A DNA stretch of 31,352 nt from RPQK01 sp041946865 (GCA_041946865.1 JBHGBF010000033.1:1-31352), one strand, 5' to 3'; numbered from the stretch's first letter, positions 15,425 through 23,972 are shown. The notes: generated by a model not told the origin, from the sequence alone. Numbers and translations: made by a program.

Positions 15425-16244
15425 TCCAACCCTCCTTGACAGCTCTCAACGCGAGCAATGCCAAGGCCGTCAGGTGGACGGCCTCTCTCCAGCTGCCGTC
15501 CTCTGCCTGTCTTCTCTCCAGCCTCAGGGCCAGCCCGGCACAATCCTCTCCCAGCGCGTCGAAAGCGAGTATGGCAAGCGCCAGGGTGAGCGTGGACGGT
15601 TCCTTTTCGACCTTGGACCGAAGGAACCGGCCTGCGTCTGCGATGGTCGGATGCGAATCGGCTCGGTCCTGGAGCGCGAGCATCACCAGGGCGGTCTGCG
15701 AGGGAAGGGCTTTCATTTCTCGCAGAAAAGACACCCGCAGCCCCTGATTCCAGCCCCCGCCAATACACGTCCGCGATTCAAGCATGCGCTCGGCATCAGC
15801 GACTCGCGCATGCTTTCCCAGCCCGGCTGCCTTGAGCGCCAGCATGGCATAACAGGTCGGCTCCACCCAGCTGTAAGTCTCTTCGTTCCACGCCCAGCCG
15901 ACTGCCGCATCCCTGCTCCCTTTCATCGCCAGCAGGCGGAACACGGAAACCGGAAGCCTTCTGAAGCCCGGGTCGAGGCGTGTCAGCGTAAACACGACGA
16001 GCGAAGTGCTCCAGTGAGTTTCGTCATCAGCTTCGAGCCTGACGCCGCCATCCGCCGCAACCTGCGATTCGAGCCAGGCAATGCCCTTCTGCGAGCTCCT
16101 CTGGGATCGGTCATGCAGTGCCAGGAGGGAATAACAGGACGGTTCGGGCGCACTTTGCCCGGACCGCGCTGAATAACCCCACCCTCCTTCGGAATTCTGA
16201 GCGGCAAGCAGAAAACGGCCGGCTTTCTGGAGGACCTGTTGCAT
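15408..16244 (-). CDS. Prenyltransferase/squalene-oxidase repeat (terpenoid cyclase fold) protein
   Basis: This 278-residue protein consists of several alpha-helical repeats ending in the QNSEGGWGY-type turn: SEGGWGY near the start, ADGGVRLE, GGGWNQG and AEDGSWRE. These alternate with PSCYSLLALHD, PTCYAMLALKA and QTALVMLALQD helices. This is the alpha/alpha-toroid seen in terpene cyclases, protein prenyltransferases and complement-like proteins. The DXDD or QW-rich catalytic features of a true squalene-hopene cyclase are not visible and the protein is less than half that size. A full cyclase is therefore unlikely; a binding role for lipid or protein is possible. The start is uncertain: 16244 was chosen, but the frame is open a further 104 codons. 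It is coupled to the DUF362 gene. Confidence 0.7.
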   Translation of the reverse strand: MQQVLQKAGRFLLAAQNSEGGWGYSARSGQSAPEPSCYSLLALHDRSQRSSQKGIAWLESQVAADGGVRLEADDETHWSTSLVVFTLTRLDPGFRRLPVSVFRLLAMKGSRDAAVGWAWNEETYSWVEPTCYAMLALKAAGLGKHARVADAERMLESRTCIGGGWNQGLRVSFLREMKALPSQTALVMLALQDRADSHPTIADAGRFLRSKVEKEPSTLTLALAILAFDALGEDCAGLALRLERRQAEDGSWREAVHLTALALLALRAVKEGWNAFKL

Positions 16245-16557
16245 AGCGCTAACCAAAGCATCGCAAAACGGAGAAGCGAGAATCAAGTTAAGGACTGGCC
16301 ATAATCCATTCTGGGCAGGAGCCCTGTCTTCAGGTCGGTGCGCATTAAGCGCGGTAATGCCGGTCATCCACGAACCAACCCGTAGTCCTACAAACGGCGT
16401 AGGCGGGAAGTAGACACGTCTGACAATCCGTGAATTTGTTTTACATTCCTTGAACCTGGTTTGACAACTCGAGTTCTGCAAAGACTTAGACTTTGTCCAA
16501 GTTTGGGGACACATCCACCCCGTGGAAGCAACAACCGATCGATCAAGGAGGATCAAA
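16245..16557. other. 313-bp divergent intergenic region ahead of the pilus locus
   Basis: Between the chosen start of the cyclase-fold gene (minus) and flp (plus) no separate gene is seen, though the cyclase-fold frame remains open across most of it. It must hold the pilus-locus promoter. A perfect TTGACA occurs at 16461-16466, but the sequence 16-18 bp downstream has no good -10. A strong AAGGAGG (16545-16551) is the flp ribosome-binding site. Confidence 0.45.
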
Positions 16558-16755
16558 ATGACTGCTTTCTACCTTTGGCTCAAAACGCAACTGAACGACC
16601 TGCGCAACAGCGAAAAAGGCGTCACGATTGTCGAGTACGTGATCATGGTAGCCCTAGTGGCTATCGCCGTGGCTTTTGCACAGCCCAACGTCAGGAGCGC
16701 CATCCTGAACGTGTTCAACCTGATCCAGAGCGCAGTGAACAGTTCGCTTTCTTGA
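16558..16755 (+). CDS. flp: Flp/Fap-type pilin subunit
   Basis: This 65-residue protein is the major pilin of the Tad (Flp) type IVb pilus. A basic leader is followed by EKG and then VTIVEYVIMVALVAIAVAFA. The prepilin peptidase would cut after the Gly, leaving a mature N-terminus with the conserved Glu-Tyr pair and one hydrophobic helix for filament packing. The perfect AAGGAGG 6 bases before the ATG is the strongest ribosome-binding site in the window, as expected for an abundant structural subunit. A 15-bp hairpin follows the stop codon by 13 bases. The prepilin peptidase gene (tadV/cpaA) is not in the window. Confidence 0.95.
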   Translation: MTAFYLWLKTQLNDLRNSEKGVTIVEYVIMVALVAIAVAFAQPNVRSAILNVFNLIQSAVNSSLS

Positions 16756-16768
16756 GCGGAAGCAGTCC

Positions 16769-16803
16769 GACAGGTGCGGCGGCTAGCGGCCGCCGCGCCT
16801 GTC
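16769..16803 (+). terminator. 15-bp GC-rich stem-loop between flp and the pilus machinery genes
   Basis: Arms at 16769-16783 and 16789-16803 pair over 15 positions with one G-U wobble and a 5-base loop; core words are GCGGCGGC and GCCGCCGC. It begins 13 bases after the flp stop and has no U-tract after it. It is best read as an attenuator or mRNA 3'-end protector that raises pilin mRNA above that of downstream genes. Confidence 0.65.
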
Positions 16804-16829
16804 TGGTACTGCCATGGGAGCGGGGAACC

Positions 16830-17276
16830 ATGAAAGCGTCGGGAAAAATCAGCTCAGCTCGAACAGAATGCCAGAAGGGCGCGGCAATCATAGAATCGGC
16901 ACTGATCATGCTGGGGTTCCTGCTCATTCTGTTCGGGATTATGGAAGCCGGCCGGGTGATGAACGTCCAGCAAATCCTCACGGACGCCGCCCGGGAGGGC
17001 GCGAGGTACGCCGTAGCTCCGCTTCCATCGACCAACACTCTTCCCTCTACTGCTCAAATTCAATCCGTAGTCGACGGCTTTTTGCAGGCCGGCTCGATCA
17101 CGGGCGCGACCGTGACGGTTCAGAAACTTGTCATCATTCCCATTAACGGTGTCAACAAGGAGCATACGAGAGTGCGGGTCGATCTGCCCTATCGGCCCAT
17201 TGTCGGCACCCTCTTTTTCCCGACGACACTCAACCTCAAAGGCGAGGCTTTGATGCGCGATGAGACTAGCCCTTAA
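16830..17276 (+). CDS. TadE-like pilus minor subunit/assembly protein (copy 1)
   Basis: This 148-residue protein has a TadE-like N-terminus. A short basic leader QKG is followed by AAIIESALIMLGFLLILFGIMEAG and then the hallmark ILTDAAREGARYAV. TadE-like pseudopilins are processed by the same peptidase as Flp and are needed for pilus assembly. The rest is a small extracytoplasmic domain without recognised motifs. The ATG at 16830 follows GGGAGCGGGG. It is separated from flp by the stem-loop and its 3' end overlaps copy 2 by 17 nt. Confidence 0.9.
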   Translation: MKASGKISSARTECQKGAAIIESALIMLGFLLILFGIMEAGRVMNVQQILTDAAREGARYAVAPLPSTNTLPSTAQIQSVVDGFLQAGSITGATVTVQKLVIIPINGVNKEHTRVRVDLPYRPIVGTLFFPTTLNLKGEALMRDETSP

Positions 17277-17730
17277 CCGTCAGAAAGAACTTATAGGCCG
17301 ACAGAGCGACCGGGGAGCGGTCATGGTGGAGTTCGCCTTGGTGCTCCCGCTGCTCGTTCTGATCATTCTCCTGATCGTCGACCTCAGCTGGTGCCTCAGG
17401 GAATGCCAGATTCTCGAAAACGCCGCTCGCGAGGGCGCTCGCTATTCGGCGATAGACCGCAACAAGGTCGATCCGCTGCGTAATCCAGGTGCTTCGATCG
17501 CCAACGTCAAACAGGTCGTCATCGATTACTGCAGTCAAGAAAACCTAACCGTTCAGGCAGCGAACATAACCGTGAACCAGAATTACCCGATGAACGTTGC
17601 GGGAAAGGTCCTCACCGGTTCTGAGGTGACCGTCTCATATCCACGCCAGTTCGTAATTGGCGGAATCGGACTCTTGCCCTCGGGGCAAATGACACTCGTT
17701 GGCCGAGCCGTTTTCAAAAACCTCTACTAG
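17260..17730 (+). CDS. TadE-like pilus minor subunit/assembly protein (copy 2)
   Basis: This 156-residue TadE-like protein has the same plan as its neighbour: a basic leader with DRG, then AVMVEFALVLPLLVLIILLIVDLSWC, then ILENAAREGARYSA. The VEF motif carries the Glu typical of pseudopilins at mature position 4-5. The start at 17260 lies inside the previous gene (17-nt overlap), so translation is probably coupled. One of the two copies may act where other Tad loci encode TadF. The C-terminal part is likely outside the membrane. Confidence 0.92.
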   Translation: MRLALNRQKELIGRQSDRGAVMVEFALVLPLLVLIILLIVDLSWCLRECQILENAAREGARYSAIDRNKVDPLRNPGASIANVKQVVIDYCSQENLTVQAANITVNQNYPMNVAGKVLTGSEVTVSYPRQFVIGGIGLLPSGQMTLVGRAVFKNLY

Positions 17731-17759
17731 CTCGTCCGACTTCGAATTGGGGGAACTCA

Positions 17760-18686
17760 ATGAGCCGCTTTCGAATGCTTGTGATCGCTTTTTCTGCTCT
17801 TGCCTTGAGCCTTGTCGTTACTTTTCTGGCTTACCGCCTGCTGAGCGAAAGGATTCGTCCCTCTTTGACGGCCACGACCCAGGTCGTCGTGGCCACCCAG
17901 AGAATCGGCTTGGGCACCAGGCTGGCGGTCGAGCACCTGCGGGTGGTGTCCTGGCCCGAGGCGCTGAAGCCGGAAGGCAGCTTCGCGAAGACCGAGGAGG
18001 TGATTGGTCGAGGCGTGATCGTCCCGCTTCAGCCCAATGAACCGATAGTGGAATCAAGACTGGCGCCTAAAGAAGCGGGTGCGGGTCTGACGGCTGCAAT
18101 CCCGGAAGGCATGAGGGCTGTGGCGGTCAAGGTCAATGATGTGATCGGCGTCGCCGGCTTTGTTCTGCCGGGGACCCGGGTCGACCTGATTCTGACCGGT
18201 TCTCCGGAGCAGTACCAGGGGAGCGAAACCTCGAAAGTCATCCTCGAGAACGTCCTTGTACTGGCGGCCGGTCAAAACATCCAGCAGGATGAGAACGGAA
18301 ACCCTCAAAACGTCCAGGTGATCACCCTGCTGGTGACTCCTGAGGACGCTCAGAAAGTGGCTTTGGCCTCGGCCGACGGCAAGATTCAGCTGGCCTTGCG
18401 CAATCCTCTCGACCTGCAGAAGGCCGATCCCCGGCCGGTCACGCGCGCGGCGCTCTATACACGCGGCTCGTCCATGCCCGAAGCCCCGGAAGGCGTGTCC
18501 CAGGCAGTTCTGAAGCCGGCGCTCCGGCCGAAGGCAGCGAGGCGGGTTGCTCCCCCGCCCCCGGCGGCGGTGAAACCCGAGCCGGTGCGGCTCGAGGTGG
18601 AGCTCATTCATGGAAGTGAAAGAAAGAAAGTCGTTTTCAAAGAAGACGAAAGAGGCGGGAAGTGGCAGCAAGAGCAGAAGCAATGA
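17760..18686 (+). CDS. cpaB: Flp pilus assembly protein CpaB/RcpC
   Basis: This 308-residue protein has an N-terminal membrane helix (residues about 7-26) and a SAF domain (about 40-105) reading VVVATQRIGLGTRLAVEHLRVVSWPE and then GRGVIVPLQPNEPIVESRL. The RcpC/CpaB domain follows: IPEGMRAVAVKVNDVIGVAGFVLPGTRVDLILTG and VITLLVTPEDAQKVALASADGKIQLALRNP. CpaB is a periplasmic partner of the secretin. The C-terminal ~75 residues form a Pro/Lys-rich charged tail beyond the conserved part. It starts 29 bp after the second tadE-like gene, with GGGGGAA before the ATG. Confidence 0.95.
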   Translation: MSRFRMLVIAFSALALSLVVTFLAYRLLSERIRPSLTATTQVVVATQRIGLGTRLAVEHLRVVSWPEALKPEGSFAKTEEVIGRGVIVPLQPNEPIVESRLAPKEAGAGLTAAIPEGMRAVAVKVNDVIGVAGFVLPGTRVDLILTGSPEQYQGSETSKVILENVLVLAAGQNIQQDENGNPQNVQVITLLVTPEDAQKVALASADGKIQLALRNPLDLQKADPRPVTRAALYTRGSSMPEAPEGVSQAVLKPALRPKAARRVAPPPPAAVKPEPVRLEVELIHGSERKKVVFKEDERGGKWQQEQKQ

Positions 18687-18758
18687 GGTAGGTCCTGCTC
18701 ACGGGACGCACCACCGTACGCGCCTTACGCCTGTGGCGATTTCAAGTGGAAGAAGACT

Positions 18759-20210
18759 ATGACAAACAAACTGAGAACGGTTTTTCTGATCACGTTTATA
18801 CCGCTTTTCATTGCATCCGTTCTAGATGCCAGACCCGCCGCGGCCTTCCAGGACCCGTCGGCGGGTCTGGAAACGTTACGTGTTTACCTGGGAAGGTCAC
18901 TGGTCGTCGACTCGCAGCAATCCCTTGCGAGGGTGTCCGTCTCGAGCCCGGCGGTGGCCTCGGCGGTGATCACCTCGCCGAAGCAGGTTCTGATCCACGG
19001 TTTGGCGGCCGGGAGCGTGAGCCTGGTGCTTTGGGACGACCAGGGGAATTCGCGCTCCTTCGATCTCAGGGTGGAGCTGAACCTGGCGGGTTTGAAGGAG
19101 GAGCTTGCGGAACTGTTTCCCGGTACGCAAATCAACGTTACTCAATCGGGAAATTCGGTGGTATTGGCGGGCAACATCGCCTCCGCTGAGCAGGGTGACC
19201 GGGCCGTTCTTCTGGCAAAAACGTACAGTCCGAATGTCGTCAATCTGCTTCAGCTCCCTCCCAGGGGTCCGGAACGAGCTGTTCTGCTTCAAGTTCGCTT
19301 CGCAGAGGTCGACCGCACGGCCATCCAGGAGCTGGGTCTGAACCTTTTCAGTACGGGCGCGGGCAACACCTTCGGCAGCGTCACGACGCAGCAGTTCGAC
19401 AGCCCCCAGGCCAGCGTCGGCGCCCTTCCCAGGGATGTGCAGGCCGGATCGACTCCCCGGGGGAACAGCATCGCCACCGGTGCGATCGGCAACCAGTTAC
19501 ACCACCAGCCGGGCGTCTTCGGATTGGGCGATCTCTTGAATGTTTTCTTGTTCCGCAGTGATGTGAACCTGGGTTTGACGCTGCGAGCCCTGCAGCAGAG
19601 AAACGTTCTGCAAATCCTGGCGGAGCCCAATGTCCTGGCGCTTAATGGGCGGGAAGCCAGTTTCCTGGCGGGTGGTGAATTCCCCTTCCCCGTCGTGCAG
19701 GGAGGGACCAATTTCACGGCCGTCACCATCCAGTTCCGGGAATTCGGCGTCCGGCTCAGATTCACGCCGACCATCCAGGCGGACGGGACGATTCTGCTGA
19801 AAGTCGCGCCCGAAGTGAGCTCTTTGGATTTCTCGAATGCGCTGACCATTTCAGGATTCCTCGTACCTGCCCTTTCTACCAGAAAGGCCGAAACCGAAGT
19901 GGCCCTGCGCGACGGGCAGAGTTTTGCGATTGCCGGACTCATAGACAAGCGTATGGTGGAGATCGCCTCCAAGGTTCCGTTCCTCGGGGATATTCCGGGG
20001 ATCGGCAAGTTGTTCCGTAGCCGTTCGCAAGAACGGAACAATACCGAGCTGCTGGTTCTGGTCAGCCCCAAAATCGTGAATCCGCTCGAGCCTGGCGAAA
20101 CGCCGCCTCTCCCCGCATTCCCCAAGTCATTTCTGGATGAGAAGGAATTCGGCCGGAAATTCGACGGCAAGCTGGGCGAAGCGGTCGCCCAAACGGCGCA
20201 GAACCGGTAG
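18759..20210 (+). CDS. cpaC: Tad secretin CpaC/RcpA
   Basis: This 483-residue protein forms the outer-membrane pore of the Tad secretion system. A signal peptide (cleavage after ARPAAA, about residue 29) is followed by an N-terminal pilus-assembly domain (LRVYLGRSLVVDS... ISVSSPAVASAVI-like segments). Next is a BON-like domain (about 100-165) and the secretin core from NVLQILAEPNVLALNGREASFLAGGEFPFPV to IDKRMVEIASKVPFLGDIPGIGKLFRSRSQERNNTELLVLVSP. The presence of a secretin implies a diderm envelope. An insert of about 60 residues rich in Gln, Ser and Gly separates two parts of the core. It starts 72 bp after cpaB; no terminator lies between. Confidence 0.95.
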   Translation: MTNKLRTVFLITFIPLFIASVLDARPAAAFQDPSAGLETLRVYLGRSLVVDSQQSLARVSVSSPAVASAVITSPKQVLIHGLAAGSVSLVLWDDQGNSRSFDLRVELNLAGLKEELAELFPGTQINVTQSGNSVVLAGNIASAEQGDRAVLLAKTYSPNVVNLLQLPPRGPERAVLLQVRFAEVDRTAIQELGLNLFSTGAGNTFGSVTTQQFDSPQASVGALPRDVQAGSTPRGNSIATGAIGNQLHHQPGVFGLGDLLNVFLFRSDVNLGLTLRALQQRNVLQILAEPNVLALNGREASFLAGGEFPFPVVQGGTNFTAVTIQFREFGVRLRFTPTIQADGTILLKVAPEVSSLDFSNALTISGFLVPALSTRKAETEVALRDGQSFAIAGLIDKRMVEIASKVPFLGDIPGIGKLFRSRSQERNNTELLVLVSPKIVNPLEPGETPPLPAFPKSFLDEKEFGRKFDGKLGEAVAQTAQNR

Positions 20211-20239
20211 TACGAAGGGGCAAGAAAGGTTTTAGCAAT

Positions 20240-21379
20240 ATGCGCGCAAACGCCGGTAGTCAGGGATTCGTGATGGTCTCTGTGGCCATCCTGCTGATCG
20301 TATTGCTGGGCTTTGCAGCTCTGGCGATTGACGTAGGCATGTTCTACACGTCTCGGACCGCGGCCCAGCGGGCGGCGGACACGGCGGCCTTGGCCGGGGC
20401 TTTTACCTTCGTCGCCAGCCCTTCCGCGCCGCAGCCGGCCACGGCACGAAGTCACGCCCTGGACGTGGCCCTGAACAGCAAAATCATGGGCCATTCGATT
20501 CTGGCGGCGAACGTCAACGTGACCGTCGTTAACCGGCAGGTGACCGTCGACATTGCCCATGTTGAAGGCTCGTTCTTCGCGAAAGTCCTCGGCATCTCCT
20601 CGGCCAATATTGCTGTCAGGGCCATAGCCGAAGCGTTTCCGAATGCGGTCGGTTCCGCCTGTGCGAAACCCTGGTTCATACCCAACACGCTGCTGAGCAG
20701 CAACGCGCTGTGCGGCACCGGCAACGCCTGCGCGTCAAACGAGGTCATGATTCTGCCGGACGGAACGGTCAACCAGACTTTTGTGAACCAATATGTCGGG
20801 GTGCAACGAACGATCAAGCCCGGCAATCCACAAAACGCCCTTACCCCGGGGCAGTTTTACGCGGTCCGGTTGGGGGACTCCGCCGGCGGTAATGACTACC
20901 GGACGAACATCGCCAGTTGTCCGGGAGAGTTGGTGACTTGTCAGAAGACTTACGGGGTTGAGCCCGGCAACATGATTGGCCCAACCAATCAGGGCGTTCT
21001 CGAGCTGATTGGGAGCCCACCGGATAGGTGGGATGATACTAACCCTGCTCCTCCTCCCCCTGAAGGGTACGAATATCAGTTCATCAGACCGGACAATACG
21101 ACGACCACGACTAGCAATTCCCTTGTCGTTGCCCCGATCTGGGATGTCTGCTCAATGGGCGCCTATTGCGATGCGATGGACAGGTTCCAGCTTCCCGACG
21201 GCGGCGCGACTATTCAGATTCCTGTCGTCGGCTTTGCACTGCTTTTTCTTGATGGAGTTTCCGGAAACGATGTCCTGGCGCATCTGCTCGGAGTTTTTCC
21301 TTGCGGGTCAACGCCCATCACCAACGATGAGGTGACCGGGCCCTACTCCGTCCCGGTCCGGCTGATCCGGACTTCATAA
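20240..21379 (+). CDS. TadG-like pilus-associated protein
   Basis: This 379-residue protein starts with a TadE/TadG-type N-terminus: GFVMVSVAILLIVLLGFAALAIDVG followed by FYTSRTAAQRAADTAALAGA, the diagnostic Ala-rich segment of the Tad-like family. The remaining ~330 residues are predicted extracytoplasmic. They contain eight cysteines (such as LCGTGNAC, SCPGELVTC, VCSMGAYC and PCGS), which could form four disulfides, and a Thr-rich stretch near NTTTTTS. No von Willebrand domain, common in full TadG proteins, is evident. AAAGG lies 10 bases before the ATG. It may be a surface or tip component; that is inference. Confidence 0.85.
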   Translation: MRANAGSQGFVMVSVAILLIVLLGFAALAIDVGMFYTSRTAAQRAADTAALAGAFTFVASPSAPQPATARSHALDVALNSKIMGHSILAANVNVTVVNRQVTVDIAHVEGSFFAKVLGISSANIAVRAIAEAFPNAVGSACAKPWFIPNTLLSSNALCGTGNACASNEVMILPDGTVNQTFVNQYVGVQRTIKPGNPQNALTPGQFYAVRLGDSAGGNDYRTNIASCPGELVTCQKTYGVEPGNMIGPTNQGVLELIGSPPDRWDDTNPAPPPPEGYEYQFIRPDNTTTTTSNSLVVAPIWDVCSMGAYCDAMDRFQLPDGGATIQIPVVGFALLFLDGVSGNDVLAHLLGVFPCGSTPITNDEVTGPYSVPVRLIRTS

Positions 21380-21427
21380 AAGGCACGGTTCTTCGAACAC
21401 GTGCCGGTTATTAGCAACGAGGTTCTC

Positions 21428-22609
21428 ATGCCGTTGAAAGAGTTGAGTGTCGGCATTGTGGCTCCGTCTGAGGCGATTCGGTCCGCCTTGCGCTCGCAGC
21501 TTTCGGACGCTGGCATCGGCGCCAAAGTCTACGAGTCGGCGCACTACTGCCTCAGCAGGAACGATTCCTCCACGCGGCGGCTGACGTCCGCAGCCTTGGA
21601 TGTCGTCCTGGTCGACATGGAAGACGAGGCATCGGGTCTTCAGACTTTGCGCGTTCTTCAGGCCGCACTTCCCGACGCCTGGCTGTTTGTCTTAATAGAT
21701 AGAGACGACTCGCAGATTCTCATTGAATGCATGCGGGCAGGAGCGCGCGACGCGATCACCAAACCCATCGGCCCGCGGGCTCTTCCTCAGGCGCTCACGC
21801 GTTTTCTCTCGGAGCAAGTCCGACAGGGAAACCAGGAAAAAGTCGGCAATATCTACTGCGTCACGACCGCCAAGGGAGGAAGCGGGGCGACCACCGTCGC
21901 CATCAATCTTGCCTCCTGTCTCTCGGAGATCGGCAAGCGGCGGGTGGCCTTTATCGATCTGAACTATCCGGTGGGCGATGCGGCGGCTTACCTGAACCTC
22001 CGTCCCGAGTTCACGCTGTCGGAAGCGCTGGCTGCGGCTCCACGAATGGATACCACGCTCCTTGAAAGCTACATGAGCCATGCCGAAGGGTTCTCAGTCC
22101 TGGCCGGCTTCAAGGATTACGTTCCCGGCGCCTCTCTGGATCACCAGGCGTTGGCGAACGTCCTGGAGGTCTGTTCGCACTCCTATCAGGACATGGTGAT
22201 CGACCTGCCGTCCCTGCTCGATGAAAGGACCCTTCACACGGTCACCGAGATGGCGAAGGTCGTCCTTCTGATACTGACGCCGGAGCTCCCGGCCTTGTGG
22301 CGGACGGAGCGCCTCCTGCAGTTTTTCGGGAAAAACGGGACCCGCGACAAGCTGCGGGTGATCGTGAATCGGTCGAACAAGCGAGACGACATCACGGAAA
22401 AGGAAATCACCAAGGTGTTGGAGACCCCGGTTTACTGGAGGCTCCCCAACAACTATTCGTCCTCGATTCAGTCGATCAACAGCGGCAAACCGGTCGTGGT
22501 CATTAACCACTCCGACCTGTCCAAGAGCCTTCGCGAGCTGGCCCATCAGCTCACCGGTCTGCCGCCGGCCAGAAACCAGGGAATACTGAGCTTGTTGTTC
22601 CGACAGTAG
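21428..22609 (+). CDS. cpaE: Pilus localisation ATPase-like protein CpaE/TadZ
   Basis: This 393-residue cytoplasmic protein has an N-terminal atypical receiver-like domain (about 1-130) and a MinD/ParA-type P-loop domain. The deviant Walker A KGGSGATTVAINLA starts at Lys149; the signature lysine is present, while the usual GKT is GAT as in many CpaE proteins. FIDLNYPVGDAAAYLNL and DMVIDLPS follow. TadZ/CpaE places the pilus machinery at its cell site. The ATG at 21428 has GAGG 5 bases upstream and was preferred to the GTG at 21401, which lacks a ribosome-binding site. It lies 9 bp before cpaF. Confidence 0.95.
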   Translation: MPLKELSVGIVAPSEAIRSALRSQLSDAGIGAKVYESAHYCLSRNDSSTRRLTSAALDVVLVDMEDEASGLQTLRVLQAALPDAWLFVLIDRDDSQILIECMRAGARDAITKPIGPRALPQALTRFLSEQVRQGNQEKVGNIYCVTTAKGGSGATTVAINLASCLSEIGKRRVAFIDLNYPVGDAAAYLNLRPEFTLSEALAAAPRMDTTLLESYMSHAEGFSVLAGFKDYVPGASLDHQALANVLEVCSHSYQDMVIDLPSLLDERTLHTVTEMAKVVLLILTPELPALWRTERLLQFFGKNGTRDKLRVIVNRSNKRDDITEKEITKVLETPVYWRLPNNYSSSIQSINSGKPVVVINHSDLSKSLRELAHQLTGLPPARNQGILSLLFRQ

Positions 22610-22618
22610 AGAGAACAT

Positions 22619-23926
22619 ATGGCGAGCGCCGGACTTACAGCAGTCGCATTATCGGATTACTGGCAGCTGAGAACCAAGATTCACACCAGGCTCCTGGAGG
22701 AAATCGATCTCGAGAGCATGGAGCGTCTCGAGGATCGGGTCAAACGGGAGCGAGTGAGCCAGATTCTGCGCGGGATGCTCGAGCGCGAGAAGACGCCGCT
22801 GACCATGGCGGAACGCGAGCAGATGGTGCGGGAAGTGCTGGACGAGCTCTTCGGGCTCGGTCCTCTGGAGCCGTTTCTCGACGATCCGACGATCTCCGAT
22901 ATCCTGGTCAACGGGGCGCAGGCCGTTTATATCGAACGCGCGGGCCTGCTCGAGAAGACCCACGTCCGCTTCTCGGATGACGCCCATCTGATGCGGATCA
23001 TCGAACGCATCGTCTCTCGCGTCGGCAGACGCGTCGACGAGTCCTCCCCGATGGTCGATGCCAGGTTGCGGGACGGCTCGCGGGTCAATGCCATCATTCC
23101 ACCGCTTGCCCTGGACGGGCCGATCCTGTCAATCCGCCGTTTCGGACGGAATCCCCTGACGGCGGACGATCTGATTCGCAACGGGACCCTCACTCCCGCC
23201 ATGCTGACGCTTTTGAAAGCCACCGTCGAAGGAAAGCTGAACGTGTTGATCTCCGGTGGCACGGGCGCCGGCAAGACGACCCTCTTGAATGTCCTGTCCG
23301 CCTTTATCCCCTACCAGGAGCGGGTCATTACCATTGAAGACGCGGCCGAGTTACAGCTGAAGCAGGAGCACGTGGTCCGCCTTGAGACCAGGCCGCCGAA
23401 CATCGAGGGGAAGGGCGCCGTCCGGCAAAGACAGCTGGTCATCAACGCGCTGCGTATGAGACCGGACCGGATCATCGTGGGCGAGGTGCGCGGCGAAGAA
23501 GCGATTGACATGCTCCAGGCGATGAACACTGGTCACGAAGGTTCGATGACCACGATTCACGCCAACACTCCCCGTGACGCGCTAAGCCGGCTTGAAACCA
23601 TGGTCTCCATGGCAAACCTGAATCTGCCCGACAAGGCGGCGCGCAGCCAGATCGCGTCGGCCATTAACCTGATCGTCCAGGTGAGCCGCTTAAGTGACGG
23701 CTCCCGGCGGATCACCAGTATTTCCGAGGTCACCGGGATGGAAGGCCCGACGGTGACGCTGCAAGACATCTTTGTCTTCCATCGCCAGGGCTTTGACGAA
23801 AACCTGAAAGTCCGAGGACACTACCGTGCCACCGGCATTCGCCCGAAGTTTACCGAGCGACTCTTCGCCGCCGGCATTGTTCTGCCCTCTGACCTTTTCC
23901 TCCAAGACGGACAAACGGGCCGCTGA
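22619..23926 (+). CDS. cpaF: Tad pilus secretion ATPase CpaF/TadA
   Basis: This 435-residue ATPase powers Flp pilin export. An N-terminal helical domain is followed by LFGLGPLEPFLDDPTISDILVNG, typical of the CpaF/VirB11 family. The core has Walker A GGTGAGKT at 213-220, the Asp box ITIEDAAEL, LRMRPDRIIVGEVRGEEAIDMLQAMNTGHEGSMTTIHANTPRDALSRLE (Walker B and His box) and a C-terminal region ending in the LFLQDGQ tail. All catalytic motifs are intact. It follows cpaE by 9 bp and precedes tadB by 46 bp, in the usual Tad order. Confidence 0.97.
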   Translation: MASAGLTAVALSDYWQLRTKIHTRLLEEIDLESMERLEDRVKRERVSQILRGMLEREKTPLTMAEREQMVREVLDELFGLGPLEPFLDDPTISDILVNGAQAVYIERAGLLEKTHVRFSDDAHLMRIIERIVSRVGRRVDESSPMVDARLRDGSRVNAIIPPLALDGPILSIRRFGRNPLTADDLIRNGTLTPAMLTLLKATVEGKLNVLISGGTGAGKTTLLNVLSAFIPYQERVITIEDAAELQLKQEHVVRLETRPPNIEGKGAVRQRQLVINALRMRPDRIIVGEVRGEEAIDMLQAMNTGHEGSMTTIHANTPRDALSRLETMVSMANLNLPDKAARSQIASAINLIVQVSRLSDGSRRITSISEVTGMEGPTVTLQDIFVFHRQGFDENLKVRGHYRATGIRPKFTERLFAAGIVLPSDLFLQDGQTGR

Positions 23927-23972
23927 GGGGGCGCTATGTTTGGAAGGAAAGGATAAGGAGAAGAATAAGGAC

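Noticed and set aside
16461..16492. Full promoter for flp with TTGACA
   Set aside because: The -35 is perfect but no acceptable -10 lies 16-18 bp downstream, so only the hexamer is noted.
16461..16829. Open frame running into the first tadE-like gene from upstream
   Set aside because: It crosses flp in another frame and the intergenic hairpin; the TadE motif begins just after the ATG at 16830, which has a purine-rich site.
19289..20560. 423-codon minus-strand open frame opposite cpaC and tadG-like
   Set aside because: It is antisense to well-recognised secretin motifs and reads Arg/Ser/Pro-rich peptide, the usual shadow in GC-rich genes.
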